From positions 1 through 64,000 of the forward strand of contig NZ_JAAVUS010000012.1 in NCBI RefSeq assembly GCF_018449525.1: a DNA stretch of 64,000 nucleotides, given 5' to 3'. Source of the DNA: Bradyrhizobium sp. dw_78. Its GTDB lineage: Bacteria; Pseudomonadota; Alphaproteobacteria; Rhizobiales; Xanthobacteraceae. Below are positions 25,137 through 34,104 of this stretch, piece after piece (position 1 is the stretch's first letter; the number at the start of each line of letters is the position of its first letter). The notes beneath the pieces were generated by a model. It saw only the letters and a program-made list of their open reading frames with translations. It was not told the origin of the DNA and did no database searches. A program made the position numbers and the translations under genes.

Positions 25137-26336
25137 ATGAATTCTTCAGGACACGATCCGCGATCGACCCCGATGAAAACCGAAACGGTGCTGGTGACGG
25201 CGGGCCGCGACACCACGGCGCAGAAAGGATTCGTCAATCCGCCGGTCGTGCATGGCTCCACCGTGCTTTACCCCACGGCGGACGACCTGCATGCCCATCG
25301 CGCCGAATTCCAGTACGGCCGTCACGGCACGCCGACGACGAAAGCGTTGCAGGAAGCCATGATGGCGCTTGAAGGCCCGCAATGCGCCGGCGTCGGCATC
25401 GTGCCCTCCGGCCTGTCGGCGATCAGCACGGCGCTGCTCTCGGCCCTCAAGGCTGGCGATCACCTCCTGGTCGGCGACAACATCTACCGGCCGTCGCGCA
25501 ATTTCTGCAACGGCCTGCTCAAGCGCTATGGCGTCGAGACCACCTTTTTCGATCCCCTGATCGGCGCCGGCGTGGCAAAATTTTTCAAATCCAACACCGC
25601 TGCGGTGCTGGTCGAAGCGCCGGGCTCGCAAACCTTCGAAATGGCCGACATTCCGGCCATCGCCGGCGTCGCGCACACGCATGGCGCGATCGTGATCGAC
25701 GACAACACCTGGGCGACCCCGGTTTATCGCCGCGCGCTGGAGCAAGGCGTCGACATCAGCCTGCAGGCCGCGACCAAATATATCGGCGGACATTCCGACA
25801 TCATGTTCGGGACCATTTCAGCCAATGCAAAGACCTGGCCGCGCCTGGTCGAGACCATTCGCGAACTCGGCGTTTGCGCAGGGCCGGATGACGTGTTCCT
25901 CGCGCTGCGCGGCCTGCGCACGCTTTCGGTGCGGCTGGCGCATCACCAGCGGTCCGGGCTCGAGATGGCGCGCTGGCTCGCGGCACGGCCGGAAGTCCTG
26001 CAGGTGTTGCACCCTGCGCTGGAAAGCGATCCCGGCCATGCGATCTGGAAACGCGACTTCAGCGGTGCGTCCGGCCTGTTCAGCATTGTGCTCAAACCAG
26101 CGCCGCAGAAAGCCGTCGACGCCTTGCTCGACACCGTCAGGCTGTTCGGCATGGGTTATTCCTGGGGGGGCTTCGAGAGCCTCGTCATCCCCTTCGACTG
26201 CGACGGCTATCGCTCCGCGACCACGTGGGCGCCCGGCGGTCCGGCGCTGCGGCTGCATATCGGGCTGGAGAATGTCGAGGACCTCAAGGCCGACCTCGAG
26301 CGCGGGTTTGCCGCATTCAACGCCGCCAACTCTTGA
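25137..26336 (+). CDS. metC: Cystathionine beta-lyase
   Basis: The 399-residue PLP enzyme of the Cys/Met metabolism family shows QYGRHGTPTTKALQEAMMAL, the PLP lysine in SLQAATKYIGGHSDIMFG, and SWGGFESLVIPFDC. It splits cystathionine to homocysteine, pyruvate and ammonia in methionine synthesis. Starts at 25137 (MNSSGHDPRSTPMKTETVLV) and at the internal ATG 25173 are both possible. It is divergent from aapJ. Confidence 0.88.
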   Translation: MNSSGHDPRSTPMKTETVLVTAGRDTTAQKGFVNPPVVHGSTVLYPTADDLHAHRAEFQYGRHGTPTTKALQEAMMALEGPQCAGVGIVPSGLSAISTALLSALKAGDHLLVGDNIYRPSRNFCNGLLKRYGVETTFFDPLIGAGVAKFFKSNTAAVLVEAPGSQTFEMADIPAIAGVAHTHGAIVIDDNTWATPVYRRALEQGVDISLQAATKYIGGHSDIMFGTISANAKTWPRLVETIRELGVCAGPDDVFLALRGLRTLSVRLAHHQRSGLEMARWLAARPEVLQVLHPALESDPGHAIWKRDFSGASGLFSIVLKPAPQKAVDALLDTVRLFGMGYSWGGFESLVIPFDCDGYRSATTWAPGGPALRLHIGLENVEDLKADLERGFAAFNAANS

Positions 26337-26483
26337 GAAGCGGCTTTTGGCGTCTTAACTATGCGCGATTGCTGCGGGCCAGACGCCGCAATTCGGAACG
26401 ATCTGGCACATAAAAAGATTGATCTGCGGTCATTTGGCGATAGCCTGACCCTTTGACTCGCTCACATCCAGAACTGGACGATC

Positions 26484-28178
26484 ATGGGAAGCCTCGTTCT
26501 TCTCGACTTAATGGGTGGCGTTGCGTTGCTGCTGTGGGGCCTGCACATGGTCCACAGCGGCATTCTGCGCGCGTTCGGGCCCGATCTGCGCCTGCTGCTG
26601 GCGAACGCGCTGAACAACCGCTTCACCGCCTTCGCCGCCGGCGTCGGCCTGACCGCTCTGCTCCAAAGCAGCACCGCGACCGCCCTGATCACGAGTTCGT
26701 TTACGGCCGAGGGCCTCGTCAGCCTGGTCCCGGCGCTGGCGATCATGCTCGGGGCCAATGTCGGCACCACGCTGATCGTCCAGGCGTTGTCGTTCAATAT
26801 CTCCGCAGCGGCTCCGGTCCTGTTCGTCTTCGGCCTCGTCGCATTCCGCAGCGGCGCGCGCTCGCGCATCAAGGATATCGGCCGCGTCTCGATCGGGCTC
26901 GGCCTGATGCTGCTGGCGCTACATATCCTGCTCGATACGTTGGCGCCCGCGGAGAACGCGCCCAGCGTTCGGGTGCTGATGGGCGCCATCACCGGCGATC
27001 CCGTCCTCTGCATCATCATCGGCGCGCTCGTCACCTGGGCGGTGCATTCAAGCGTGGCCAGCGTGCTGCTGATCATGTCGCTGGCCTACGCGCAGTTCAT
27101 CACGCCTTACGCTTCCCTGGCGCTGGTGCTCGGCGCCAATCTCGGCAGCGCGATCAACCCGGTATTCGAGGGCGCGCGGCGCGACAATCCCGCGAGCTAC
27201 CGCCTTCCCCTCGGCAATCTGATCAACCGGGTGGTGGGCGTGGCGCTGGTCGCGCCGTTTCTGCGGCCGATCGCCGATCTGTTGCAGACCTGGCAACCCG
27301 ATCTCGCCAAGATGACCGCAGAATTTCACATCGCCTTCAACGTGGCGACGGCGATTGTCTTCATCGGCCTGCTCGACAACATGGCCCGGCTCTTGAAAAA
27401 CCTGCTGCCGAAGCGGGTCCAGGAAACCGATCCGTCGCGGCCGCGTTATCTCGACGACAGCGCGCTTGAAACGCCTTCGCTGGCGCTGGCCGACGCCGCG
27501 CGCGAAACCCTGCACATGGGCGATCTCGTCGAGGTCATGCTGCGCAAGGTGATGACGGCGATGATGAGCAACGACCGTGTGCTGCTCGACCAAGTCTCCA
27601 AGATGGATAACGGCGTCGACCATCTCGACGAGGCGATCAAGCTTTACGTGACCAAGCTGACGCGGGGCAGCCTCGACGAGCACGAGGGGCGGCGGGCGAT
27701 GGAGATCATTTCCTTCACCATCAACCTCGAACATATCGGCGACATCATCGACAAGAACCTGAGCGAACTGGCCGCCAAGAAGCTCAAGCACCGTTTCCAG
27801 TTTTCGCCGGAAGGCGCCGAAGAACTGTCGGCATTCCACAAGCGAACCATGGACTCGCTGCGAATCGCATTCGGCGTCTTCATGTCGGGCGATGTCAACG
27901 AAGCCCGCAAGCTGCTGGCGGACAAGGCGGCGCTGCGCAACACCGAGCTTGCCGCCGTCGAGCGGCATCTGGACCGGCTGCGCGAAGGCCGGCCTGAGAC
28001 GATCGAGACCACCTCGCTGCATCTCGACGTGCTGCGCGATCTGCGCCGAATCCACTCGCATATCTGCTCGGTGGCGTATCCCGTCCTCGACGCGGCCGGC
28101 GAACTGCCGGCCTACCAGCGCGCTGAGACGGATATGGCGGCCTTGCCCGCATCCGCGGCGCATCCTTTGCCGCGCTGA
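26484..28178 (+). CDS. Na/Pi cotransporter family protein with PhoU-like tail
   Basis: The 564-residue protein has the paired Na/Pi repeats: GLTALLQSSTATALITSSFT with the QSST motif, and GALVTWAVHSSVASVLLIMS. GANVGTT and GANLGSAINP are also present. From about residue 340 a helical PhoU-like domain follows (GDLVEVMLRKVMTAMMSNDR and ISFTINLEHIGDIIDKNLSE). It is a sodium-driven inner-membrane phosphate carrier, or an exporter like E. coli YjbB. Confidence 0.9.
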   Translation: MGSLVLLDLMGGVALLLWGLHMVHSGILRAFGPDLRLLLANALNNRFTAFAAGVGLTALLQSSTATALITSSFTAEGLVSLVPALAIMLGANVGTTLIVQALSFNISAAAPVLFVFGLVAFRSGARSRIKDIGRVSIGLGLMLLALHILLDTLAPAENAPSVRVLMGAITGDPVLCIIIGALVTWAVHSSVASVLLIMSLAYAQFITPYASLALVLGANLGSAINPVFEGARRDNPASYRLPLGNLINRVVGVALVAPFLRPIADLLQTWQPDLAKMTAEFHIAFNVATAIVFIGLLDNMARLLKNLLPKRVQETDPSRPRYLDDSALETPSLALADAARETLHMGDLVEVMLRKVMTAMMSNDRVLLDQVSKMDNGVDHLDEAIKLYVTKLTRGSLDEHEGRRAMEIISFTINLEHIGDIIDKNLSELAAKKLKHRFQFSPEGAEELSAFHKRTMDSLRIAFGVFMSGDVNEARKLLADKAALRNTELAAVERHLDRLREGRPETIETTSLHLDVLRDLRRIHSHICSVAYPVLDAAGELPAYQRAETDMAALPASAAHPLPR

Positions 28179-28202
28179 TATTTGTCGGAGGGCTGATATC
28201 GG

Positions 28203-28532
28203 TCAGTGGCCGGAGGATCTCTCGCGGACCGTTAAAATGATGAAATAAACATTGCGGATATAGACCAGGAGGCCGAGCGCCTGGCCTGCGATAAAGACCG
28301 GGTCCCTGCGATACAACGCGTAAACCAACAGCAACGAGCCGCCGCCGATCGAGAAAAACCAGAACGCCACCGGGATTACGCTCCTGCGCGCGCGTTCGGA
28401 CGCAATCCACTGCACCACGAAGCGCATGGTGAAAAGTCCCTGCGCCACAAATCCCAGCAAGACCCAGGCATCGAACTTGATGACGAAGACGTCATGCAGA
28501 TAGGCGGCGAGAGAGTTGAACAGCCCGGTCAT
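28203..28532 (-). CDS. LAB_N-domain small membrane protein
   Basis: The 109-residue product has three hydrophobic segments and the lipid-A-disaccharide-synthase N-terminal pattern FVAQGLFTMRFVVQWIASER, VPVAFWFFSIGGG-like IPVAFWFFSIGGGSLLLVYA, and GLLVYIRNVYFI. Stand-alone LAB_N proteins often accompany glycosyltransferases that modify lipid-linked sugars and may act as flippases. The ATG overlaps the GT2 stop by ATGA. Confidence 0.82.
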   Translation of the reverse strand: MTGLFNSLAAYLHDVFVIKFDAWVLLGFVAQGLFTMRFVVQWIASERARRSVIPVAFWFFSIGGGSLLLVYALYRRDPVFIAGQALGLLVYIRNVYFIILTVRERSSGH

Positions 28533-29284
28533 CGCGTTACCTCGGTCACAACAGGTGTCGGTTTCTTGCGGCGGATCAGCCACCATACGCCCGCAAGATC
28601 CATGATTCCGATCCACAGCCGATCGAAAAAACCGTAATTCGACACGCCCGAACGGCGCGGCCGGTCGACGACGTCGACATAGGCGATCTCGTATCCCTCG
28701 CGGCGGACCAGCGCCGGAAGAAACCGGTGCAGCCCGTCGAAATAGGGCATCATCAGGAACACATCGCGCCGGAATGCCTTCAGGCCGCACCCGGTGTCGC
28801 GGGTGCCGTCACGCAGGATGGCGTTGCGCACGCCATTGGCGATCCGGGACTGGAGCTTCTTGAAACCGGTGTCCTTGCGCCCTACCCGCTGCCCGGCAGC
28901 GAGACCGACGCGGTCGCCGCCCTTCTCGATCGCCGCAATCAAATCCGGCAGGAATGCCGGATTGTTCTGCCCGTCGCCGTCGAGCGTCGCCACGATGGCG
29001 CCGCGCGCGGCGCGGACCCCGCTGCGTACCGCCGCCGACTGGCCCGAGGATATCGCGTGATGGAACTGACGCAGATTGCCGCGCTGCTGCATGGCGGCGG
29101 CGATCCGCGCGGCGGTCGCATCGGTCGAACCGTCATTGACGTAGATGATCTCGTAAGACCATCGGCCATCGAGCGCCGCGGCGATTTCCGCGATCAGCGG
29201 CGCCACGTTCTCGGCCTCGTTGCGCACCGGCACAACGATGGAAACGGCTACGGCTGCGTTGTCGGAGGAAACCAAATTCAGCAC
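28529..29284 (-). CDS. Family 2 glycosyltransferase (polyprenyl-phosphate sugar synthase-like)
   Basis: The 251-residue product shows the GT-A fold markers VSIVVPVRNEAENVAPLIAE, YEIIYVNDGSTDATAARIAA, VATLDGDGQNNPAFLPDLIA and DTGCGLKAFRRDVFLMMPYF. It resembles ArnC and dolichyl-phosphate mannose synthases, which load a sugar onto a lipid carrier. It lacks the long C-terminal membrane tail, with at most one weak C-terminal hydrophobic segment. With the adjacent GT39 and LAB_N proteins it forms an Arn-like sugar transfer route; the sugar is unknown. Confidence 0.87.
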   Translation of the reverse strand: MLNLVSSDNAAVAVSIVVPVRNEAENVAPLIAEIAAALDGRWSYEIIYVNDGSTDATAARIAAAMQQRGNLRQFHHAISSGQSAAVRSGVRAARGAIVATLDGDGQNNPAFLPDLIAAIEKGGDRVGLAAGQRVGRKDTGFKKLQSRIANGVRNAILRDGTRDTGCGLKAFRRDVFLMMPYFDGLHRFLPALVRREGYEIAYVDVVDRPRRSGVSNYGFFDRLWIGIMDLAGVWWLIRRKKPTPVVTEVTR

Positions 29285-29343
29285 TCGTCGTTTGCGTTGG
29301 ACCGGTGGGAAACCGGCTGGGCCGGACTTTGCGGCGCCCGCTT

Positions 29344-30186
29344 TTATGGGGCGGACGCCCCACGGGCAACCCCTTTGCGCGGTCCGGTTCGGGCGAGCGG
29401 CGGCGCGATGGCGCCGTCGCGGCCGATGACGAATCCGAGGCGGCGCGCCGCAAACCAGTACCGCACACCCATCGCGCCGATCACCCCGATCAAGGCGCCG
29501 CCAGCCACGTCACTGGGATGGTGCGCCAGCAGCACGAGACGCGAGCCCAGGATCAGCAGGACGTAGGCCACCACCGCGCCCCTCGCCTGCGGCCATACGG
29601 CGGAGACCGCAAAGGCCAGCGCCGCGCTGGCAATGGCATGCCCTGACGGAAAGCTGGCATAGGCTTCGGTTCCGGCAAAATGGACAAAGTTGAACGCATT
29701 GGCCTTGCCGCCGACAAACGGGCGGCCGCGCCCGACGATCCACTTGATGACCTCGCCCGCGAGAACCGGGACCAGCACGGCCAGAAAGAAAAACTGCAAG
29801 TCGGTGCCAAGGCGCAATAGCCGGGACCGCGCGGCTCCCCGTAATGCCGGCGCGATACAGGTAACGGCAACCAACGCCACGGCCAGCAGCGACAGCACAT
29901 TGGCGTCTTTTCCGAAATCCGTAATGATGCGGGCTGGCCAAAGGCCGGGGGTGCCGCGCGGCGGCATCAGGCCGATCTCGTAAGCGTCCAGCGCGTACAT
30001 CAGCGCAACGACGGCGATGCCGCCGGCCACGATCAACAGTAACGCCTGGCGCGCAAATCTCCGCGCCGCCTCGGTTGCTTGCGGATGCGATGCCGGGCGC
30101 AGCAATTGCACCGCCGATTGCCGTACCAGGCCCGAAAGACGCGAAACATAGCTGGAGGATTCGCCGGTCACGGCGGGCTCGGACAT
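29344..30186 (-). CDS. PAP2-family membrane phosphatase
   Basis: The 280-residue protein carries the three PAP2 motifs: KWIVGRGRP (Kx6RP), PSGH in YASFPSGHAIASAALAFA, and SRLVLLAHHPSD (SRx5HxxxD). Several hydrophobic segments place the active site at the periplasmic face. Such enzymes remove phosphate from lipid A (LpxE type), undecaprenyl pyrophosphate or phosphatidyl lipids. The ATG at 30186 begins 1 bp after the GT39 stop. Confidence 0.88.
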   Translation of the reverse strand: MSEPAVTGESSSYVSRLSGLVRQSAVQLLRPASHPQATEAARRFARQALLLIVAGGIAVVALMYALDAYEIGLMPPRGTPGLWPARIITDFGKDANVLSLLAVALVAVTCIAPALRGAARSRLLRLGTDLQFFFLAVLVPVLAGEVIKWIVGRGRPFVGGKANAFNFVHFAGTEAYASFPSGHAIASAALAFAVSAVWPQARGAVVAYVLLILGSRLVLLAHHPSDVAGGALIGVIGAMGVRYWFAARRLGFVIGRDGAIAPPLARTGPRKGVARGASAP

Positions 30187-30187
30187 C

Positions 30188-31930
30188 TTACTCCGTGCCT
30201 TCGGAGCGGAAGATCGAGATCGAGATCGGGCGTCCCTGCGAGATATTATAGCCCTCGATGCGCGTCGCCATGTTGTAGCGCAAGCCGATGGCCTCGGCGC
30301 GTTGCCCGAAGGCCCGTTCGGAGCGGGCTTCAACCAACGCGAAGCGGCACGTGCCGTGGCTGAGAAAATCCGCAGCGCCCGAGCCGTCGGTCAGCACCGT
30401 CGAGGTCCCGGTCATGAACACCAGACTCGGCTCCTGGAAACCCGCGGCCGCCGCCTGCGGTCCGACGCAGACAACGTTGCGCAGCGCACGCGCAACCTCC
30501 GCGCTCGGAAACAGCGGGGTCAGCGCCGGCACCACGACGCCATAGATGGCGAAGGCCAGAAACAGCGCCGCGACCACGGCATTGAGCAGCGAGCGTTCGG
30601 CGCGATTGTCGTCAAACAGCCACCACGCGAACAATCCGAAGATCAGCGCCGCGCCGACGAACGGCCACGCCAGAAATACCGGCTGGCGCATCACCGTCAC
30701 CGCGCCGATCACGGCAATGACGGACGTCAGCGCCGGAATGGCAAACCACCAGGCCGCGCCGCGCCGAAGCCAGGATCGCGACAGCACATGGCGCTCCATC
30801 GCGCCGACGGTCAGGATCGCGATCGGCGGATAGAGCGGCAGCACGTAATGCGGCAGCTTGGTCAGCACCAGTTCGAACACGATCCAGGACGGGATCAGCC
30901 AGGCCAGCAGATATTGCGCGCCGGGCTCGCGCCGCGCCCGCCAGACCGCCGGCGCCGCCATCGCGGCCAGCGGCGCTCCGGGCCAGAACGTGATCCAGAA
31001 CAGCAGCAGATAAAGGCCCGGCGGCGCACCGTGGGATTCCTGCGCCGACAGCTTGCTCAGCATGTCGCCGCCGACCGAATCCGCGAAGAACGCGTCTCCC
31101 GAGCGCCAGACGATCGCAACGAACCAGGGCAGCACCAGAACCAGCATCCACATCAGCCCCCAGAGCGGGCGCAGGCGCCAAAGCCAGTTCGCCGACCGAT
31201 CGAGGATCGCGAGCGTCAGAATCGTCAGTCCCGCGAACATCAGGATCAACGGCCCCTTGATCAGGATGCCGCCGGCCAAAGCGGTCCAGAAGATCGCAGG
31301 CCAGTTCCACGGCGGATGCTCGGGATCCTCGCCGCGCTGCCAGGACAAATACACCCGCGCCAGCGCCCCCATGGCCGCCACGACCGTGAGCAGCAGCATG
31401 GCGTCGGTCTTGGCAAGCCGCGCTTCGACGCTGAGCAGCACCGAACTGGCCAGAATCAGCGCGGCAAATACCGCGCCGCGCCGCGTCACAAAGGCCAAGG
31501 CGGTCCAGTAGGTCAGCAGCACCGCGCCGGTCGCGCCGATCAGCGAGGGAATGCGGTAGATCCAGATCCGGAGCTGGGCGCGCGGCAGGCCGAGCGCCGA
31601 TGCGGTTTCGACCGCCGCCGCCTGCAACCAGTAGATGCCGACCGGCTTCTTGTAACGCACGTCATCCTGGAAGCGGATGTCGACAAAATCGCCGGTCTCG
31701 ACCATCTGCTTGGTCGCCTGCGCGAACCTTGCCTCGTCGCGGTCGATCGGCGGGATGTTGAAAAATCCCGGCAGGAACAGCAACAAACAGCATAGCGCCA
31801 GGAAGGCGATCGAACGGATATGGCTGGCGGTGACAACGTCGATCACGCCCATCAGCCGGCTCCCCGGATTCACCCGGTTCGTCGGCTCACGCGGCTCTCC
31901 AAAACGGGGGCGGGCATAGGTTTCGACCAT
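30188..31930 (-). CDS. GT39 (ArnT-like) membrane glycosyltransferase
   Basis: The product of about 580 residues has many hydrophobic segments and the ArnT/PMT signature PPIDRDEARFAQATKQMVE with the catalytic Asp-Glu, and RYKKPVGIYWLQA. ArnT-like proteins move a sugar from a polyprenyl phosphate onto lipid A or core. A GTG at 31954 could add eight residues. The gene starts about 50 bp after pbpC and heads a four-gene envelope-lipid set with PAP2, GT2 and LAB_N. Confidence 0.87.
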   Translation of the reverse strand: MVETYARPRFGEPREPTNRVNPGSRLMGVIDVVTASHIRSIAFLALCCLLLFLPGFFNIPPIDRDEARFAQATKQMVETGDFVDIRFQDDVRYKKPVGIYWLQAAAVETASALGLPRAQLRIWIYRIPSLIGATGAVLLTYWTALAFVTRRGAVFAALILASSVLLSVEARLAKTDAMLLLTVVAAMGALARVYLSWQRGEDPEHPPWNWPAIFWTALAGGILIKGPLILMFAGLTILTLAILDRSANWLWRLRPLWGLMWMLVLVLPWFVAIVWRSGDAFFADSVGGDMLSKLSAQESHGAPPGLYLLLFWITFWPGAPLAAMAAPAVWRARREPGAQYLLAWLIPSWIVFELVLTKLPHYVLPLYPPIAILTVGAMERHVLSRSWLRRGAAWWFAIPALTSVIAVIGAVTVMRQPVFLAWPFVGAALIFGLFAWWLFDDNRAERSLLNAVVAALFLAFAIYGVVVPALTPLFPSAEVARALRNVVCVGPQAAAAGFQEPSLVFMTGTSTVLTDGSGAADFLSHGTCRFALVEARSERAFGQRAEAIGLRYNMATRIEGYNISQGRPISISIFRSEGTE

Positions 31931-31980
31931 CGGGTCCGCATACGCCGAAACCACTATCGGGACAACCGGTTAGCGGAGCT

Positions 31981-34104
31981 CTATTGAATTCTGACAACAA
32001 CTGTGTCCGCGGCGCCCGTGGCGTCGATCACGGTCAGTCTGACAAAGCCCGGCCCGGGCGGATTGACCAGGCGCTGGCGCCGGCTGTCGATTTGCCCCGC
32101 CGCCATGCCGTTGACCAGCATCGTCATTGGCGGCACGCCGCCGGCAATTTTTACGGGCATGGCCGAGAAATTGCCCTCACTGGAGCCGGAGACATCGATC
32201 CGGGAGCCGTTCAGCGGAAACTGGATGTGCGGCGCCTGCTCGCTGCCGGTCCGAACCAGTTCCCCTAACGGGCGAAATCGCCGCAGCGGCAATGGAAGCC
32301 CGGCATTGCTCGCGATCAGCACGCCCTTCGGAGGCCTCGGCAGCGGCATCGGCAGCTTTCCGGTGCGCGCAAAGGCGTCGAACAGGATGGGCGCGGCCGC
32401 CGTGCGTCCCACGAGCCCCGGAACCGGCGCCCCGTCGGGACGCCCGACCCAGACCCCGATGGTCATGCGGCCGTCGAAGCCGACCGACCAGGCATCGCGA
32501 TAGCCGTAGCTGGTTCCGGTCTTGAACGCGATCCGGCGTTGCGGGGCATTTTCCGGCGGCGGCGTGCCCATCAGCACGTTGCCGACCTGCCAGGCCGCGG
32601 CCTGATCCATCAGCCGCAACGGATCGCGCGGCCCGTCTCCGGCATCGACGATCTCGCGCAACGGCCGCGTGGTGCCGAGCCGGGGGAAACCCAAATAGAG
32701 CTGAACAAGGTCCTGCAGGGTGATACCGACGCCCCCGAGCCCCATCGCCAATCCCGGCACTTCGTCTTTCGGCAGCACCAGATTGCCGCCCGCCTGTTTC
32801 AGCCGCGAGGCCAGGCGGCTCGCGCCGACCCGGTCGAGCAGCGCGATGGCCGGCACGTTGAGGGACAGTTGCAGGGCCTTGCGCACCGGCACCGTGCCCT
32901 GGAAGGTCATATCGAAATCCTGCGGCGCGTAGTCGCCGAACCGGATCGGCCGGTCATCGATCAGGCTTTCCGGATGCACGAAGCCGTCTTCGAAGGCCAG
33001 GCCGTAGATGAACGGCTTCAGCGTCGATCCCGGCGAACGGACCGCGCGGGTCATGTCCACCTGCCCCGCGCGATGCGCATCGAAATAATCGGGCGAGCCG
33101 ACCCGTGCCAGCACATCACCGCTCGCGTTGTCGACCACGAGAATACCGACGGAAATATTCGGACCCAGCGCGATGGCGCGATCGCGCGCCAATGCCTCGA
33201 TCGCCCTTTGCACATTGGCATCCAGCGTCAGCGAAATGACGGGAATGCCCTTGAGCGTCGAGACGGCCCGATCGGCGGAATGCGGCGCCAGGATCGGGAT
33301 CGACTGGCGTAGCCGCGGCACCGGCACCGCTTTCGCCGCAACCGCATCCTCCGCCGAGATCTGGCCGTCCTCGACCATGCGGTCGAGGACGCGGTCCCGC
33401 GCCAGTCGCGCCTTGTGCGGATGGCGATCCAGCCGCCGGTTTTCCGGCGATTGCGGCAGAGCGACCAACAGCGCCGCCTCCGCCAGCGTCAGCCGCTTCG
33501 GCTCCTTGCCGAAATAGGCAATCGAGGCGGCACGAATGCCTTCGAGATTGCCGCCATAGGGCGCCAGCGTCAGATAGAGATCGAGAATCTGGCCCTTGCT
33601 CAGTTCATGCTCGATCTCGATCGCGCGCACCATCTGGCGCAGCTTGGCATGAACCGAGCGCTTCCGGCGCGGCTCCAGCAGCCGCGCCAGCTGCATCGTG
33701 ATCGTCGAACCGCCGGAAACGATGTGGTCGCGGGTCAGAAGTTGCAACGCGGCGCGTCCCAACGCCCACGGATCGACGCCGTCATGCGAATAGAAGCGTT
33801 TGTCTTCATACGCGAACAGCAGCTTGAGATAGACCGGATCGACGTCTTTCTTCGCGTCGACCGGCAGCCGCCAGCGTCCGTCAGCCATCGCATAGGCGCG
33901 CAGCAATTTGCCGTTGCGATCGAGGACCGTCGTCGAAACCTGCCGCGCTTGCGCCAGCGGCAACGGTCCGAGCGAGATGGCCCATGCTGCGAAGACGCCA
34001 ACCAGGAGCAAGATCATTGCCGCCGACACGGCTGCGATGAGATTGATCCGACGCCAGCGGCGTTTCGGCGGGACTGTCGGCGCAATGGTTTCCACAACGC
34101 TCAT
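31981..34104 (-). CDS. pbpC: Penicillin-binding protein 1C
   Basis: The 707-residue bifunctional enzyme has an N-terminal membrane anchor (LIAAVSAAMILLLVGVFAAW), a GT51 transglycosylase domain (EDKRFYSHDGVDPWALGRAA, SGGSTITMQLARLLEPR), a transpeptidase domain with SPGSTLKPF (SxxK), SLN and KTGTSYG, and a C-terminal BiPBP_C domain (PHIQFPLNGSRIDV). It polymerises and cross-links peptidoglycan in the periplasm. It overlaps the A2M stop by ATGA, the same gene pairing as yfhM-pbpC of E. coli. Confidence 0.93.
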   Translation of the reverse strand: MSVVETIAPTVPPKRRWRRINLIAAVSAAMILLLVGVFAAWAISLGPLPLAQARQVSTTVLDRNGKLLRAYAMADGRWRLPVDAKKDVDPVYLKLLFAYEDKRFYSHDGVDPWALGRAALQLLTRDHIVSGGSTITMQLARLLEPRRKRSVHAKLRQMVRAIEIEHELSKGQILDLYLTLAPYGGNLEGIRAASIAYFGKEPKRLTLAEAALLVALPQSPENRRLDRHPHKARLARDRVLDRMVEDGQISAEDAVAAKAVPVPRLRQSIPILAPHSADRAVSTLKGIPVISLTLDANVQRAIEALARDRAIALGPNISVGILVVDNASGDVLARVGSPDYFDAHRAGQVDMTRAVRSPGSTLKPFIYGLAFEDGFVHPESLIDDRPIRFGDYAPQDFDMTFQGTVPVRKALQLSLNVPAIALLDRVGASRLASRLKQAGGNLVLPKDEVPGLAMGLGGVGITLQDLVQLYLGFPRLGTTRPLREIVDAGDGPRDPLRLMDQAAAWQVGNVLMGTPPPENAPQRRIAFKTGTSYGYRDAWSVGFDGRMTIGVWVGRPDGAPVPGLVGRTAAAPILFDAFARTGKLPMPLPRPPKGVLIASNAGLPLPLRRFRPLGELVRTGSEQAPHIQFPLNGSRIDVSGSSEGNFSAMPVKIAGGVPPMTMLVNGMAAGQIDSRRQRLVNPPGPGFVRLTVIDATGAADTVVVRIQ